Made by a program: the position numbers and the translations under genes. A stretch of DNA of 20,546 nucleotides, from the NCBI RefSeq assembly GCF_946998255.1, contig NZ_CAMPYN010000020.1, forward strand, positions 1 through 20,546. The letters are read 5' to 3'. Numbering within the stretch: the first letter of the stretch is position 1; every line of letters begins with the position of its first letter. This stretch comes from an uncultured Helcococcus sp. (lineage in GTDB: Bacteria; Bacillota; Clostridia; Tissierellales; Peptoniphilaceae). Below, piece by piece: positions 6,620-15,990 of this stretch. The notes beneath the pieces were generated by a model. It was given only the letters and a program-made list of their open reading frames with translations, did no database searches and was not told where the DNA came from.

Positions 6620-7507
6620 ATGTTTAAATCAGGATTTATAACAGTTGTGGGTAGGCCAAATGTTGGAAAATCAACCCTACTTAACGGTGTGATTGGTGAA
6701 AAAATTTCAATTATTTCAGATAAACCACAGACTACCAGAAACAAAATACAGATGATATATACAGATGATAGGATGCAAGCCATATTTTTAGATACTCCTG
6801 GCATTCAGATGCCTAAAAACAAGCTGGGTGACTATATGCTAACTGCATCTAAATCTACATTAAATGAAGTTGACTTGATAACATTTATGGTTGATTTGAG
6901 TGAAGATATAGGAAGGCTAGACCAGTATATTTTAGATGAATTAGCTGGTATATCAACTAAAAAGATATTACTAATAAATAAAATAGACTTAGCAGAGGAT
7001 GAAAAGCAAATACAAGAGTTGATTGGAAAGTATGAAAAAATGAAAGCTTTTGAAAGAATCATTCCTATTTCAGCCTTGGAAGAAAAGAACTTTGACCAAT
7101 ATTTTGATGCCGTATATGACTTGCTTTCAGAAGGTCCTATGTATTATCCATCAGACTATATTACAGACCAACCTGAAAGAAATATAATTGCTGAAATAGT
7201 CAGAGAAAAGGTGTTGAGAAATATGCACCAAGAAATTCCTCATGGTATAGCTGTTGAAGTTTTGCAGATTAGACAAAGAGAAGATCGAGACTTATTAGAT
7301 ATTGATGTTAACTTATTTGTTGAACAAAATTCCCACAAGGGAATGGTTATAGGAAAAGGCGGAAGCATGCTTAAAAAAATAGGTAGCGAAGCTAGACAAG
7401 ATATTCAAAATCTAATGGATTCAAAAGTTAACTTAAATATTTGGGTTAAGGTTGCAAAAGATTGGAGAAAAAAAGACTTGAGGTTGAAAGACTTTGGATA
7501 CATATAA
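6620..7507 (+). CDS. era: GTPase Era
   Basis: A 295-residue essential GTPase that binds the 3' end of 16S rRNA and promotes 30S assembly. The G motifs are visible: G1 GRPNVGKS (11-18), G2 in KPQTTR (35-40), G3 DTPG (58-61) and G4 NKID (120-123). The C-terminal KH domain has VIGKGGSMLKKIG at about 242-254. The length is typical. The start is ATG with AGGAG 4 nt upstream. The 3' end overlaps the recO start by 14 nt. Confidence 0.97.
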   Translation: MFKSGFITVVGRPNVGKSTLLNGVIGEKISIISDKPQTTRNKIQMIYTDDRMQAIFLDTPGIQMPKNKLGDYMLTASKSTLNEVDLITFMVDLSEDIGRLDQYILDELAGISTKKILLINKIDLAEDEKQIQELIGKYEKMKAFERIIPISALEEKNFDQYFDAVYDLLSEGPMYYPSDYITDQPERNIIAEIVREKVLRNMHQEIPHGIAVEVLQIRQREDRDLLDIDVNLFVEQNSHKGMVIGKGGSMLKKIGSEARQDIQNLMDSKVNLNIWVKVAKDWRKKDLRLKDFGYI

Positions 7508-8246
7508 TTTTAAAGGCTTAGTTTTTAGGTCGGTAGATTACGGGGATACAAGCAAAATAGTAACCGTACTTACTGAAGATAAAGGTTTTATCTCTCTAAT
7601 GGCTAGGGGGGTAAAAAATCCAAAATCGAAAAAGCAAAATTTAGTTGCAAGCTTTACTGAAATGTATTTTGAAGCCAACAGGTCTGGAGATTTCTATTAT
7701 TTAAAAGATGGGGAAATTATTAATGACAATTTAAATTTAAGACAAGGTCTTATAAACATATACCTGGGTCAATTATTTTTAGATATTGTTGAAAGGACAT
7801 CTATTAAAGACCAGGTAGAAAAAGATCATTATTCTCTATTAGCCAAATCTTTATCGGCTTTGAATAATAATAGTAACAAAGAAGATATTCTCAAGATTGC
7901 TAATATGTTTTTAATAAAATATATATCCATGATAGGCTATAAACCATCTATATTTTCTTGCTTGAAATGTAAAAAAAGAAAGTTCAAACAAGTGTATTTT
8001 TCAAAAGAGTTAGGTGGAATACTATGCCAAAACCATTATACAGAAAATGCTATTAGACTTAGTTTTGAAGAATATCAATATTTAATTGATATTTTATTAG
8101 GAGTTTTTGAAAAGCTTGGTATAATAGATGGTGGAATAGATCAGGTCAAGATTTTTAATTTAATAACTGATTTTATATTTTATAATTTAGATATAAAGCT
8201 TCCGGCTTCCTTAAATATGTTCAAGAAGCTTATAGGAGCTAATTAA
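7494..8246 (+). CDS. recO: DNA repair protein RecO
   Basis: A 250-residue RecO, a RecA-loading mediator in the RecFOR recombination pathway. The N-terminal OB fold is seen in GLVFRSVDYGDTSKIVTVLT followed by GFISLMARGVKNPKS. The C-terminal zinc site has Cys156, Cys159, Cys178 and His181 (CLKC then CQNH); many relatives have Cys at the fourth position. The start is a TTG inside the end of era, preceded by GAGG about 10 nt upstream, and it gives the expected N-terminus; no ATG fits. Translation is probably coupled with era. Confidence 0.93.
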   Translation: MDTYNFKGLVFRSVDYGDTSKIVTVLTEDKGFISLMARGVKNPKSKKQNLVASFTEMYFEANRSGDFYYLKDGEIINDNLNLRQGLINIYLGQLFLDIVERTSIKDQVEKDHYSLLAKSLSALNNNSNKEDILKIANMFLIKYISMIGYKPSIFSCLKCKKRKFKQVYFSKELGGILCQNHYTENAIRLSFEEYQYLIDILLGVFEKLGIIDGGIDQVKIFNLITDFIFYNLDIKLPASLNMFKKLIGAN

Positions 8247-8256
8247 AGGAGTAAGA

Positions 8257-9141
8257 ATGAATTTACAAGAAATGATGGATAAGTTAAAGTCCTTCTGGGC
8301 TGAAAGAGGTGCTGTAGTCCTCGAACCTTATGATGTGGAAAAGGGTGCAGGTACTATGAATCCTAATACATTTTTAAAATCATTAGGACCAGAACCTTGG
8401 AAAACTGTTTATGTAGAACCATCAAGAAGACCATCTGATGGTAGGTATGGTGAAAATCCCAACAGATTATACCAACACCATCAGTTACAAATTATATTAA
8501 AACCAACACCAGAAGACATCCAAGATATCTATCTAAGATCTCTTGAAGAGATTGGTATAGATCCAAGTATTCATGATATTAGATTTGTTGAAGACAACTG
8601 GGAATCACCAACTTTAGGAGCTTGGGGCGTTGGCTGGGAAGTTTGGCTAGATGGAATGGAAATTACACAGTTTACTTACTTCCAACAAGTAGGGGGAATT
8701 CCTTTAGATATAGAGACTGGTGAGATTACAATGGGAATCGAAAGATTAGCCATGTATATTCAAAATGTTGATTCGGTATACGATTTAAAATGGAATGATG
8801 AAATCACCTATGGTGACCTATTCAAAGATGCGGAATATGAAAATTCTGCTTACGCCTTTGACCATGCAGATACTAAGATGTTATTCAAAACTTTTGAAAT
8901 GTATGAAAAAGAAGCTGAAAGATTATCTGAATTAAAATTAGTATTACCAGCCTATGACTACACTTTGAAATGTTCTCATATATTCAACACCCTAGATGCT
9001 AGGGGAGCCATATCTCAATCTGATAGAAACAATTATATTTTAAAGGTGAGAAATTTAGCAAGAAAAGTAGCGGAAAACTATTTAGAAAAAAGAGAAGAAC
9101 AAGGATTCCCGTTATTAAATAAGGGGGAAAGTAATGAGTAA
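8257..9141 (+). CDS. glyQ: Glycyl-tRNA synthetase alpha subunit
   Basis: A 294-residue catalytic subunit of the bacterial alpha2beta2 glycyl-tRNA synthetase, which attaches glycine to tRNA-Gly in the cytosol. Strongly conserved segments include QEMMDKLKSFWAERG, EPWKTVYVEPSRRPSDGRYG, YQHHQLQIILKP, GAWGVGWEVWLDGMEITQFT, and YDYTLKCSHIFNTLDARGAIS. The length is typical. The start ATG has an AAGGAG site. There is no T-box leader in the 10-nt gap to recO, so glycine-responsive attenuation is not seen at this point of the operon. The gene overlaps glyS by 8 nt. Confidence 0.98.
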   Translation: MNLQEMMDKLKSFWAERGAVVLEPYDVEKGAGTMNPNTFLKSLGPEPWKTVYVEPSRRPSDGRYGENPNRLYQHHQLQIILKPTPEDIQDIYLRSLEEIGIDPSIHDIRFVEDNWESPTLGAWGVGWEVWLDGMEITQFTYFQQVGGIPLDIETGEITMGIERLAMYIQNVDSVYDLKWNDEITYGDLFKDAEYENSAYAFDHADTKMLFKTFEMYEKEAERLSELKLVLPAYDYTLKCSHIFNTLDARGAISQSDRNNYILKVRNLARKVAENYLEKREEQGFPLLNKGESNE

Positions 9142-11206
9142 TTATTTATTAGAAATTGGTGTTGAGGAGTTTCCTGCTAAGCACATTCCTAGTACAGAAA
9201 GCCAATTAAAAAATAATTTGGAAAAAACTTTATTAGAAAATAATTTTACTTTTGAAAATATAAAGGTTACATCTACACCAAGAAGATTTTCATTATTGAT
9301 AGAAAATATTGAAGCTAATAAGAGTAACCAAAAAGAAAAAATCAAAGGCCCTTCAAGAAAGATTGCCTTTGATGACCAAGGATTGCCAAGCAAGGCCTTA
9401 CAAGGTTTTATGAGGTCTAAAGATATTAGTCTTGAGGATATTGTCTATGAGGAAGTAAATGGGGAAGAATACATTTATGCTGTTATAGTTAAGGAAAATA
9501 AAAAACTTGATCAGCTATTAAAAGAAAGTGTTCCGCATATAATTAAAAATATATCCAACCCTAGACAAATGAAGTGGGGTGGTAAAAACATAAGATTTTT
9601 AAGACCTATTAGGTGGATAGTGTCACTGTTAGATGATGCGGTTTTGAAATTTGATTTAGAAGGTATAAAAGTTTCAAATGTAACTAAAGGTCATAGGACT
9701 TTAGGATCTGACAACATTATAATTACCTCAATAGATGAATACGAGAGCTTACTAGAGGCAAATTATGTAATTATTTCAGAAGAAAAAAGAAAGAAAATGA
9801 TTCTTCGAGGAATAAATAGACTTTCTAAAGAAATAGGTGGACACTATTTAGAGGATGCAGACCTATTAGAAGAATTAGTTTATATAAATGAATATCCAAC
9901 AGCTTTCATGGGTAAATTCGATGCTGAATATCTAAAGCTTCCGAAAGAAGTAATTATCACCCCGATGAAAGACCACCAGAGATATTTCCCAGTTGAAGAT
10001 GATGATAACAATCTTTTACCATATTTCTTAGGTGTAAGAAATGGGGATGATAAAGGACTAGACATAGTAGCTGCAGGTAATGAAAAGGTGCTAGTAGCAA
10101 GACTTGAAGATGCTAAGTTTTTCTATGAAAAAGACATGGAGAAAAAACTTGAAGAATATGTTCCAGAATTAGAACATGTTGGTTTCGTAGAAGGATTAGG
10201 TAATATGCTTGATAAAACCCAAAGACTTGAAAAGCTAGTCGAGACTTTAGGTGAAAATATTGAAAGTGGCTTAGATGCTATAAATATTTCTAAAAGAGCT
10301 GCTTATTTAGCGAAGGCTGACCTAGTTACCCAGACTGTTATAGAATTTACTGAATTACAAGGTATTATAGGTAGGGTTTTTGCAGAAAAATCAGGAGAAA
10401 GTCCTTTAGTTGCTAAGGCTATTGAAGAGCAGTACATGCCAGTAAAATCAGGGGCTGCTTTACCAGAAACTATCAGTGGTAGAATTTTATCCATAGCTGA
10501 TAAATTAGATACCATTACAGGTCTTCATTCTGCTGGAATTGAAGTAACTGGTTCTCAAGATTTATATGGTCAAAGAAGGGCTGTTTTAGGTATATTAAAT
10601 ATACTTATAGAATACAAGATAAATGTAGACCTAAGAGCGATGATAAGCGAATCCTTATACAATTATGTAGATATGTTTGGGGAAAACTTTGAGTTCAAAG
10701 AAGTTAGAGATAAGGTTGAAAACTTTATTTTAGGTAGGTTTGAAAACTTACTATCTGAAAAGAGATTTAGATATGACATTATAGATTCTGTATTAGGCCA
10801 AAAGGATTTAAATATCAGAGAAATGTACAATAAAGTTGTAAGTTTAGATGAAATGGCTAAAGACGAAGAAGATTTTGAAGAGATAACTACTAAGTATGTA
10901 AGGTTAGTAAATATATCCTCAAAAGCAGAAAAATCTGAAATAGACCAAAATTCGTTATTAGAAGAAGATATGGATGTATACCATACTTTATCAGAACTTG
11001 AACAAGTAGATAAGTTAATAAACCGAGGAAACTTGGCAGAAATTAGAGGAATTTTAGATCCTATAGTTGATAAATTCGATGAGTATTTAGATAATACACA
11101 TGTAATGGTAGAAGACGAAAACTTAAAAGCTAATCGTTTAGCGATGGTTAAGAGTGTTGCAGATAGAATATTGAAAATATTTGATCCAAGAAAAATAGTG
11201 AGGTAG
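9134..11206 (+). CDS. glyS: Glycyl-tRNA synthetase beta subunit
   Basis: A 690-residue beta subunit of bacterial-type glycyl-tRNA synthetase, which binds tRNA-Gly and is required for charging. The N-terminus LLEIGVEEFPAKHI, the segment KWGGKNIRFLRPIRWIVSL, and EYPTAFMGKFDAEYLKLPKE with TPMKDHQRYFPV are diagnostic. The HD-like central part includes KADLVTQTVIEFTELQGIIG. The C-terminal anticodon-binding DALR-type region ends with NRLAMVKSVADRILKIFDP. The length is within the family range. It begins inside the end of glyQ with a GGGGG/GAAAG-type site, which supports coupled synthesis of the two subunits. Confidence 0.98.
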   Translation: MSNYLLEIGVEEFPAKHIPSTESQLKNNLEKTLLENNFTFENIKVTSTPRRFSLLIENIEANKSNQKEKIKGPSRKIAFDDQGLPSKALQGFMRSKDISLEDIVYEEVNGEEYIYAVIVKENKKLDQLLKESVPHIIKNISNPRQMKWGGKNIRFLRPIRWIVSLLDDAVLKFDLEGIKVSNVTKGHRTLGSDNIIITSIDEYESLLEANYVIISEEKRKKMILRGINRLSKEIGGHYLEDADLLEELVYINEYPTAFMGKFDAEYLKLPKEVIITPMKDHQRYFPVEDDDNNLLPYFLGVRNGDDKGLDIVAAGNEKVLVARLEDAKFFYEKDMEKKLEEYVPELEHVGFVEGLGNMLDKTQRLEKLVETLGENIESGLDAINISKRAAYLAKADLVTQTVIEFTELQGIIGRVFAEKSGESPLVAKAIEEQYMPVKSGAALPETISGRILSIADKLDTITGLHSAGIEVTGSQDLYGQRRAVLGILNILIEYKINVDLRAMISESLYNYVDMFGENFEFKEVRDKVENFILGRFENLLSEKRFRYDIIDSVLGQKDLNIREMYNKVVSLDEMAKDEEDFEEITTKYVRLVNISSKAEKSEIDQNSLLEEDMDVYHTLSELEQVDKLINRGNLAEIRGILDPIVDKFDEYLDNTHVMVEDENLKANRLAMVKSVADRILKIFDPRKIVR

Positions 11207-11208
11207 GT

Positions 11209-12006
11209 ATGTATAATTTATTTACTGTATCAGATTCAACAGGCGAAACAGTTAACCAGATAGCAAATGCTATATTAATACAATTTCCTAATTTAGAATT
11301 TGTTAAAAAAAGATTTTCAAATATAAATACTATAGAGGCTTGTCAACAAGTATTTGATCACTTACCAGAAGGGAAAACTATCATTTTAGTTACTGTTGCT
11401 AAAGATGAAATAGCAACTGAACTAAAAGAGTTAGCTGAGGGTATAGATGAAGTTTTGCTTATTGATCTATTAGCAAATTCATTAAATCAAATTGAGCAAT
11501 TTACAAATGAGAAAGCTACTAGAGAAGCAGGATTGATCAGAGTTTTAGACAATGAGTACTTTGACAAAATTGAAGCTATAGAATTTGCTATGAACTTTGA
11601 TGATGGTAAAAACCCAGCTGGTTTTTTAGAAGCTGATGTAGTTTTATTAGGTGTATCACGTACATCAAAAACTCCCCTATCAGTGTATTTAGCCAACAAG
11701 TCTTATAAAGTGGCTAATTTACCTTTAGTTCCAGAGGTAAATATTCCTAAAGAAATCTACAAAGTAGATCCTAAAAAATTGATAGGACTTATTATAGATC
11801 CTGAAAAGCTAAATGAAATAAGAAATGAAAGACTAGCTACACTTGGTTTATCCCTAGACTCAACTTATGCTCAAAATGAAAGAATTCAAAAGGAATTAGA
11901 TTATGCAAAAGAGTTGTTTGATGAACTAGGTTGTGTAGTTATTGATGTGTCCACTTCTACAATAGAAGAGACAGCAGCTAAGATTGTGGAACATATAGAA
12001 AACTAA
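11209..12006 (+). CDS. ppsR: Pyruvate, phosphate dikinase regulatory protein (DUF299 family)
   Basis: A 265-residue bifunctional kinase/pyrophosphorylase family protein. Members phosphorylate and dephosphorylate pyruvate phosphate dikinase or PEP synthetase, using ADP and phosphate. The N-terminus FTVSDSTGETVNQIANA and the P-loop GVSRTSKT (148-155), followed by LPLVPEV, are characteristic. The length is typical. In B. subtilis the homologue yqfL sits in the same place, between glyS and dnaG. No target dikinase gene is visible in the window, so PPDK rather than PEP synthetase as partner is assumed from the Firmicute context. The start is 2 nt after glyS, with GAGGTAGG overlapping the glyS stop. 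Confidence 0.93.
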   Translation: MYNLFTVSDSTGETVNQIANAILIQFPNLEFVKKRFSNINTIEACQQVFDHLPEGKTIILVTVAKDEIATELKELAEGIDEVLLIDLLANSLNQIEQFTNEKATREAGLIRVLDNEYFDKIEAIEFAMNFDDGKNPAGFLEADVVLLGVSRTSKTPLSVYLANKSYKVANLPLVPEVNIPKEIYKVDPKKLIGLIIDPEKLNEIRNERLATLGLSLDSTYAQNERIQKELDYAKELFDELGCVVIDVSTSTIEETAAKIVEHIEN

Positions 12007-12049
12007 TATATAAAAACTTGTGAAAGATATATAAAGAAATAGAGGTTTT

Positions 12050-13834
12050 ATGGGATATATACCAGAAAATCAAATAAACGATTTAAAAGATAGGCTTGAT
12101 ATAGTGTCTATTATTTCTGAATATGTAGAGTTGAAAAGGGCAGGATCCAGTTTTAAAGGATTGTGCCCGTTTCATCATGAAAAAACTCCTTCTTTTTCTG
12201 TTAGTCCAGAAAGAAATACCTTCCATTGTTTTGGTTGCCACGAGGGTGGAGATTCTATATCTTTTATAATGAAGATAGAAAATCTCAATTATATAGAAGC
12301 GGTTAAGTTTTTGGCTGACAAGATGGGAATTACCTTATCGGAAGAAAATTATTCTCATTCTAAAACTCAAAAACGTCAAAGAATGTATGAAATTAATTCT
12401 TTAGCTGCTAAGTATTATATGAAAAACTTGCTTACCCATGATTTTCCACAAAAATACATGGAAGATAGAGGGTTACAAAAGAAAATATTAAATAGGTTCT
12501 TTTTAGGTTACGCCAAGTCTGGACAGAACAGGCAAAATGATGACCTTATGCAATACCTATTATCTAAAAATGTTTCCAAAGAAGAAATGTTAGAACTAGG
12601 ACTTTTAACTGAGTCTAATGGCAATGTTTATGACAGGTTTGTAGAAAGATTAATATTTCCAATATTAAATAATAAAAACCAAGTCATTGGATTTGGTGCA
12701 AGGACCCTAACTAATTCCAAGATTAAATATTTAAATTCTCCCGAGTCTGAAATATTCAAAAAAGGGGAAAATTTATACGGGGTAAATGTTATAAATAGGT
12801 CTAGAAATAGGACTAAAATATTATTGGTAGAAGGCTATATGGATGTGATTGGCCTTTACAACCAGGGGATTGATTATGCTGTAGCAAGTTTAGGCACAGC
12901 TCTAACTCCGTCTCAAGCTAATCTTGTTAAAAGGTATGGACACAATATTATAGTAGCTTATGACGGTGATGAAGCTGGTATAAAAGCGGCCTTGAAGGCT
13001 ATTGACGTCTTTAAAAACATGGAAGTAAACTTAAGTATAATGGAGCTGCCAAAAGGTCAAGATCCAGATGAGTTTATTATTAATCATGGTAAAGAAGCCT
13101 TTCATGAACTAGAAGACCAGGCTGTAAGTCCTATAGATTTTAAATTACAAAAACTTTATGAAAAGTATCCAAAGAAATTAGATTTTATTAAAGAAATTAT
13201 TGAATTTCTTGCCGATATTGAAGGAAATACTGTTAGGGACCTTTATACAGATAAGACTGCAAAGTTTATAGGAGTATCTACAGAATCCTTAAGACAAGAT
13301 GTTGATATCAGAAGAAAAGAAATATTAGCCAAAGAAGAAAGAAAAAATTCTGTAAATAGTTACTTTAACAATGATTTTGGGTATAAAGACAATAAGTATA
13401 GAAATAGGCTTGTAAATCCGGTAAATCAAAAAGAAAACTTGACTAAATCTAGAGATATCAAATTAGAAAAAGAGTTGCTTATTATGTCAATGATGGATAA
13501 GCAAAAGTTCGATCTACTAAAAGAGCATTCAGATATCATAGAAAATGAAGAGGTCAAGGAATTTTATTACGAAATTAATATGACTTATGAAAGCTCTAAT
13601 CAAGCAGATGAGCTTGTAAATTCAGATTTGTTTAAAAGTCTAGATTTACTAAAAGATTATGAAGAAGCAAAAGATAGTCCTAAAATAGACCAAATGGTTG
13701 AAGAATTAAGGGACAGGATATTGCGATATAAGTTGTTATTAAGAAAAAAAGAATTGGAAAAGCTTATTAAAAACAATTCAAAAGATGAGAGTGTTTATTT
13801 AGAATTAGCAGATATATTAAAGAAATTGACTTGA
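12050..13834 (+). CDS. dnaG: DNA primase
   Basis: A 594-residue primase that makes RNA primers for chromosome replication. The N-terminal CHC2 zinc ribbon has ligands Cys39, His42, Cys60 and Cys63 (LCPFHHEKTPSFSV then FHCFGCHEGG). The RNA-polymerase core with FGARTL (about 218) precedes the TOPRIM domain (about 258-345), which shows VEGYMDVIGL and AYDGDEAG. The C-terminal ~150 residues are poorly conserved and helical, as expected for the helicase-binding domain. The 43-nt gap from ppsR is the largest inside the operon, but I see no good promoter in it. The start is ATG with AGAGG upstream. Confidence 0.97.
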   Translation: MGYIPENQINDLKDRLDIVSIISEYVELKRAGSSFKGLCPFHHEKTPSFSVSPERNTFHCFGCHEGGDSISFIMKIENLNYIEAVKFLADKMGITLSEENYSHSKTQKRQRMYEINSLAAKYYMKNLLTHDFPQKYMEDRGLQKKILNRFFLGYAKSGQNRQNDDLMQYLLSKNVSKEEMLELGLLTESNGNVYDRFVERLIFPILNNKNQVIGFGARTLTNSKIKYLNSPESEIFKKGENLYGVNVINRSRNRTKILLVEGYMDVIGLYNQGIDYAVASLGTALTPSQANLVKRYGHNIIVAYDGDEAGIKAALKAIDVFKNMEVNLSIMELPKGQDPDEFIINHGKEAFHELEDQAVSPIDFKLQKLYEKYPKKLDFIKEIIEFLADIEGNTVRDLYTDKTAKFIGVSTESLRQDVDIRRKEILAKEERKNSVNSYFNNDFGYKDNKYRNRLVNPVNQKENLTKSRDIKLEKELLIMSMMDKQKFDLLKEHSDIIENEEVKEFYYEINMTYESSNQADELVNSDLFKSLDLLKDYEEAKDSPKIDQMVEELRDRILRYKLLLRKKELEKLIKNNSKDESVYLELADILKKLT

Positions 13835-13843
13835 GGAGGCAAT

Positions 13844-15874
13844 GTGAAAGATAAGGATATAGAGTTAGAAGATTTAAGACTGTCTATTTTAGAAGAGGCT
13901 AAATCGATAGCTGAAGATAATAATGACACTATTTTAATATCTCAGCTAGAGTCAATTGAAGGGTATTCTGAACTTGAAGAAGATGATGTAGATAAACTTA
14001 GGAAAGAATTAACCCAACTTGATATAGACTTGTTAAAAGACATGTATGAAGTTGAAGAAGATGATCCTGATGAAGTTGATTATGATTCTATAATGGATAA
14101 TGATGATGACGATGAAGAAGAGGATGATGAAGAACTAGTTGATGAAAATATAAGTGAAATAAAGGGCGCCTTTGTTGATGATCCTGTTAAGATGTATTTA
14201 AAAGAAATTGGTAAATTAAATCTTCTTACAAAAGACGAAGAAATACAGTTAGCAAGGGAAATGGAAGAAGGAGATATAGCTTATAAGGCCATAAATAATC
14301 TTCCTTATACCTTAGATGAAGAGGTTGAATTATCTAAAAAACAAATTTATTTCGACCTAGCTAAAAATTTACTATATTCAAATTCTTTATTAGAAGATGG
14401 GGAAGAGATTCCAAAAGAAAAACTAGATGACCTTAAATTTGCTAAGGCTTTTAGAGACTTTACAAATAAGGAAGAAAAAGCGAGCGAAGAAGAAAATATA
14501 AGACTGCAAATTCTAAAAGCTCTTAATGACATGATCGTAAATAGGTTAGATAAAGATGAGCCTAGTTTAGATCAAGTGAATGACGTAAGAGTGACTGTTG
14601 AAATGATCAAATCTGTCTTGTTCGATTTATTAATTGATGAAAACCACGAGTTAGAATTAGATCAAGTTAATGTAAATAGTTATGAAGATATCTTCAATTA
14701 TGTTTTAAGTAATAGAGATAGAATATTGAAGCTATCAAGATCTCTTTCAGACAAAACAGATTCTGATGATTATTACCATGAAGAATTTTCAGATTTAGGT
14801 ATAAAACTTTATACAGATGCTGATGATTTATCTACTGAAAAGAAATATCAAATATTAAAATATTATGTATATTCTGACGTGCTTATTAGGGAAAAGTATG
14901 ATAAGGACAGTAGGAAGTTAATGTTCTTCGAAGAAGAAGCTTATAGTATTTTAGATATAGGTTTAGAAAAGATATTTAATAGACTTGAAGGTGGAGAAAA
15001 CCAAGCAGATATAAGCTTATCAGTAGATGAATATGAAACTATAAAAAGAATCTACGAAAAAGGTAAGTTAAATGAAAAGATGATTATCTCTGCAGAATTA
15101 GATGAAGCAGATATAAAATATCTTAAAAAACTAAATAGGACTGGTGAATTAGCGAAAGCGAAATTAGCTGAAACCAACTTAAGATTAGTTGTTTCTATTG
15201 CGAAAAAATACGTAGGTAGAGGGATGTCATTCCTAGACCTTATCCAAGAGGGGAACTTAGGTTTAATGAAGGCTGTAGAAAAGTTCGACTATAAGAGAGG
15301 TTTTAAGTTTTCAACTTATGCGACCTGGTGGATAAGACAAGCTATTACAAGGTCTATTGCTGACCAGGCACGTACAATCAGGATACCAGTTCATATGGTT
15401 GAAACTATAAATAAATTAGTTAGAACTCAAAGGCAACTAGTTCAAAAATTAGGACGTAACCCTACCAATGCTGAAATTGCTAAGGAAATGGGTATAGACG
15501 AAGAGAAAGTAAGAGAAGTAAGAAAAATTTCACAAGAGCCTGTGTCATTAGAAGCTCCAATAGGTGAAGAGGACGATTCACACTTAGGTGATTTTATAGA
15601 AGATGAAAGAGCCCTTGCTCCTGAACAAGCCGCAGACCAAACTATGCTAAGAGAGCATTTAGAAGAGATTTTATCAACCCTTTCTGAAAGAGAGAAAAGA
15701 GTTATAGAATTGAGATTTGGATTAATTGATGGTGTACCAAAAACCTTGGAAGATGTAGGTAAGGAATTTGATGTAACCAGAGAACGTATAAGACAAATCG
15801 AAGCTAAAGCTATTAGAAAACTTAGAAGACCTGGTAAGGGTGATAAGGTAAAAGACTTCTTAGAAGGATTTTAA
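13844..15874 (+). CDS. rpoD: Primary sigma factor RpoD/SigA with large insertion
   Basis: The housekeeping sigma-70 factor, 676 residues, far longer than the roughly 370 of B. subtilis SigA. Residues 1-110 are acidic (DDDDEEEDDEE at about 87-97), a region 1.1-like tail. Region 1.2 is at about 112-144 (DPVKMYLKEIGKLNLLT). An insertion of about 290 residues (about 145-433), helical and acidic, separates it from region 2. Region 2 (about 434-510) is fully conserved: LAETNLRLVVSIAKKYVGRG, FLDLIQEGNLGLMKAV, TYATWWIRQAITRSI. Region 3 and region 4.2 (TLEDVGKEFDVTRERIRQIE, about 634-653) are also intact. The start is GTG 4 nt after GGAGG; the site overlaps the dnaG stop. dnaG-rpoD is the classic macromolecular synthesis pair. 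Confidence 0.97.
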   Translation: MKDKDIELEDLRLSILEEAKSIAEDNNDTILISQLESIEGYSELEEDDVDKLRKELTQLDIDLLKDMYEVEEDDPDEVDYDSIMDNDDDDEEEDDEELVDENISEIKGAFVDDPVKMYLKEIGKLNLLTKDEEIQLAREMEEGDIAYKAINNLPYTLDEEVELSKKQIYFDLAKNLLYSNSLLEDGEEIPKEKLDDLKFAKAFRDFTNKEEKASEEENIRLQILKALNDMIVNRLDKDEPSLDQVNDVRVTVEMIKSVLFDLLIDENHELELDQVNVNSYEDIFNYVLSNRDRILKLSRSLSDKTDSDDYYHEEFSDLGIKLYTDADDLSTEKKYQILKYYVYSDVLIREKYDKDSRKLMFFEEEAYSILDIGLEKIFNRLEGGENQADISLSVDEYETIKRIYEKGKLNEKMIISAELDEADIKYLKKLNRTGELAKAKLAETNLRLVVSIAKKYVGRGMSFLDLIQEGNLGLMKAVEKFDYKRGFKFSTYATWWIRQAITRSIADQARTIRIPVHMVETINKLVRTQRQLVQKLGRNPTNAEIAKEMGIDEEKVREVRKISQEPVSLEAPIGEEDDSHLGDFIEDERALAPEQAADQTMLREHLEEILSTLSEREKRVIELRFGLIDGVPKTLEDVGKEFDVTRERIRQIEAKAIRKLRRPGKGDKVKDFLEGF

Positions 15875-15882
15875 TATTTAGG

Positions 15883-15907
15883 AAAAAGCCGCAAGGCTTT
15901 TTTCTTT
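15883..15907 (+). terminator. Intrinsic terminator after rpoD
   Basis: An 8-bp stem (AAAAAGCC at 15883-15890 with GGCTTTTT at 15895-15902) with a GCAA tetraloop runs into a T-rich tail. It lies 8 nt after the rpoD stop and closes the phoH-to-rpoD unit. Confidence 0.85.
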
Positions 15908-15915
15908 TTTAAATA

Positions 15916-15944
15916 TTGTCTAGATATAATTTTAAGCTTATGAT
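15916..15944 (+). promoter_or_regulatory. Probable promoter of trmK-nif3
   Basis: TTGTCT (15916-15921) and TATGAT (15939-15944) are separated by exactly 17 nt, between the rpoD terminator and trmK. Predicted start of transcription is near 15951, about 40 nt before trmK. Confidence 0.6.
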
Positions 15945-15990
15945 ATAAGTATATATGGTATTAATTAAGCTGAGGATGAGGAGTTAAGAA

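Noticed and set aside
8247..8256. T-box leader for glyQS
   Set aside because: Only 10 nt separate recO and glyQ, so there is no room for a leader.
12007..12049. Promoter in the ppsR-dnaG gap
   Set aside because: TTGTGA at 12018 and the AT-rich stretch near it do not offer a -10 box at a workable spacing.
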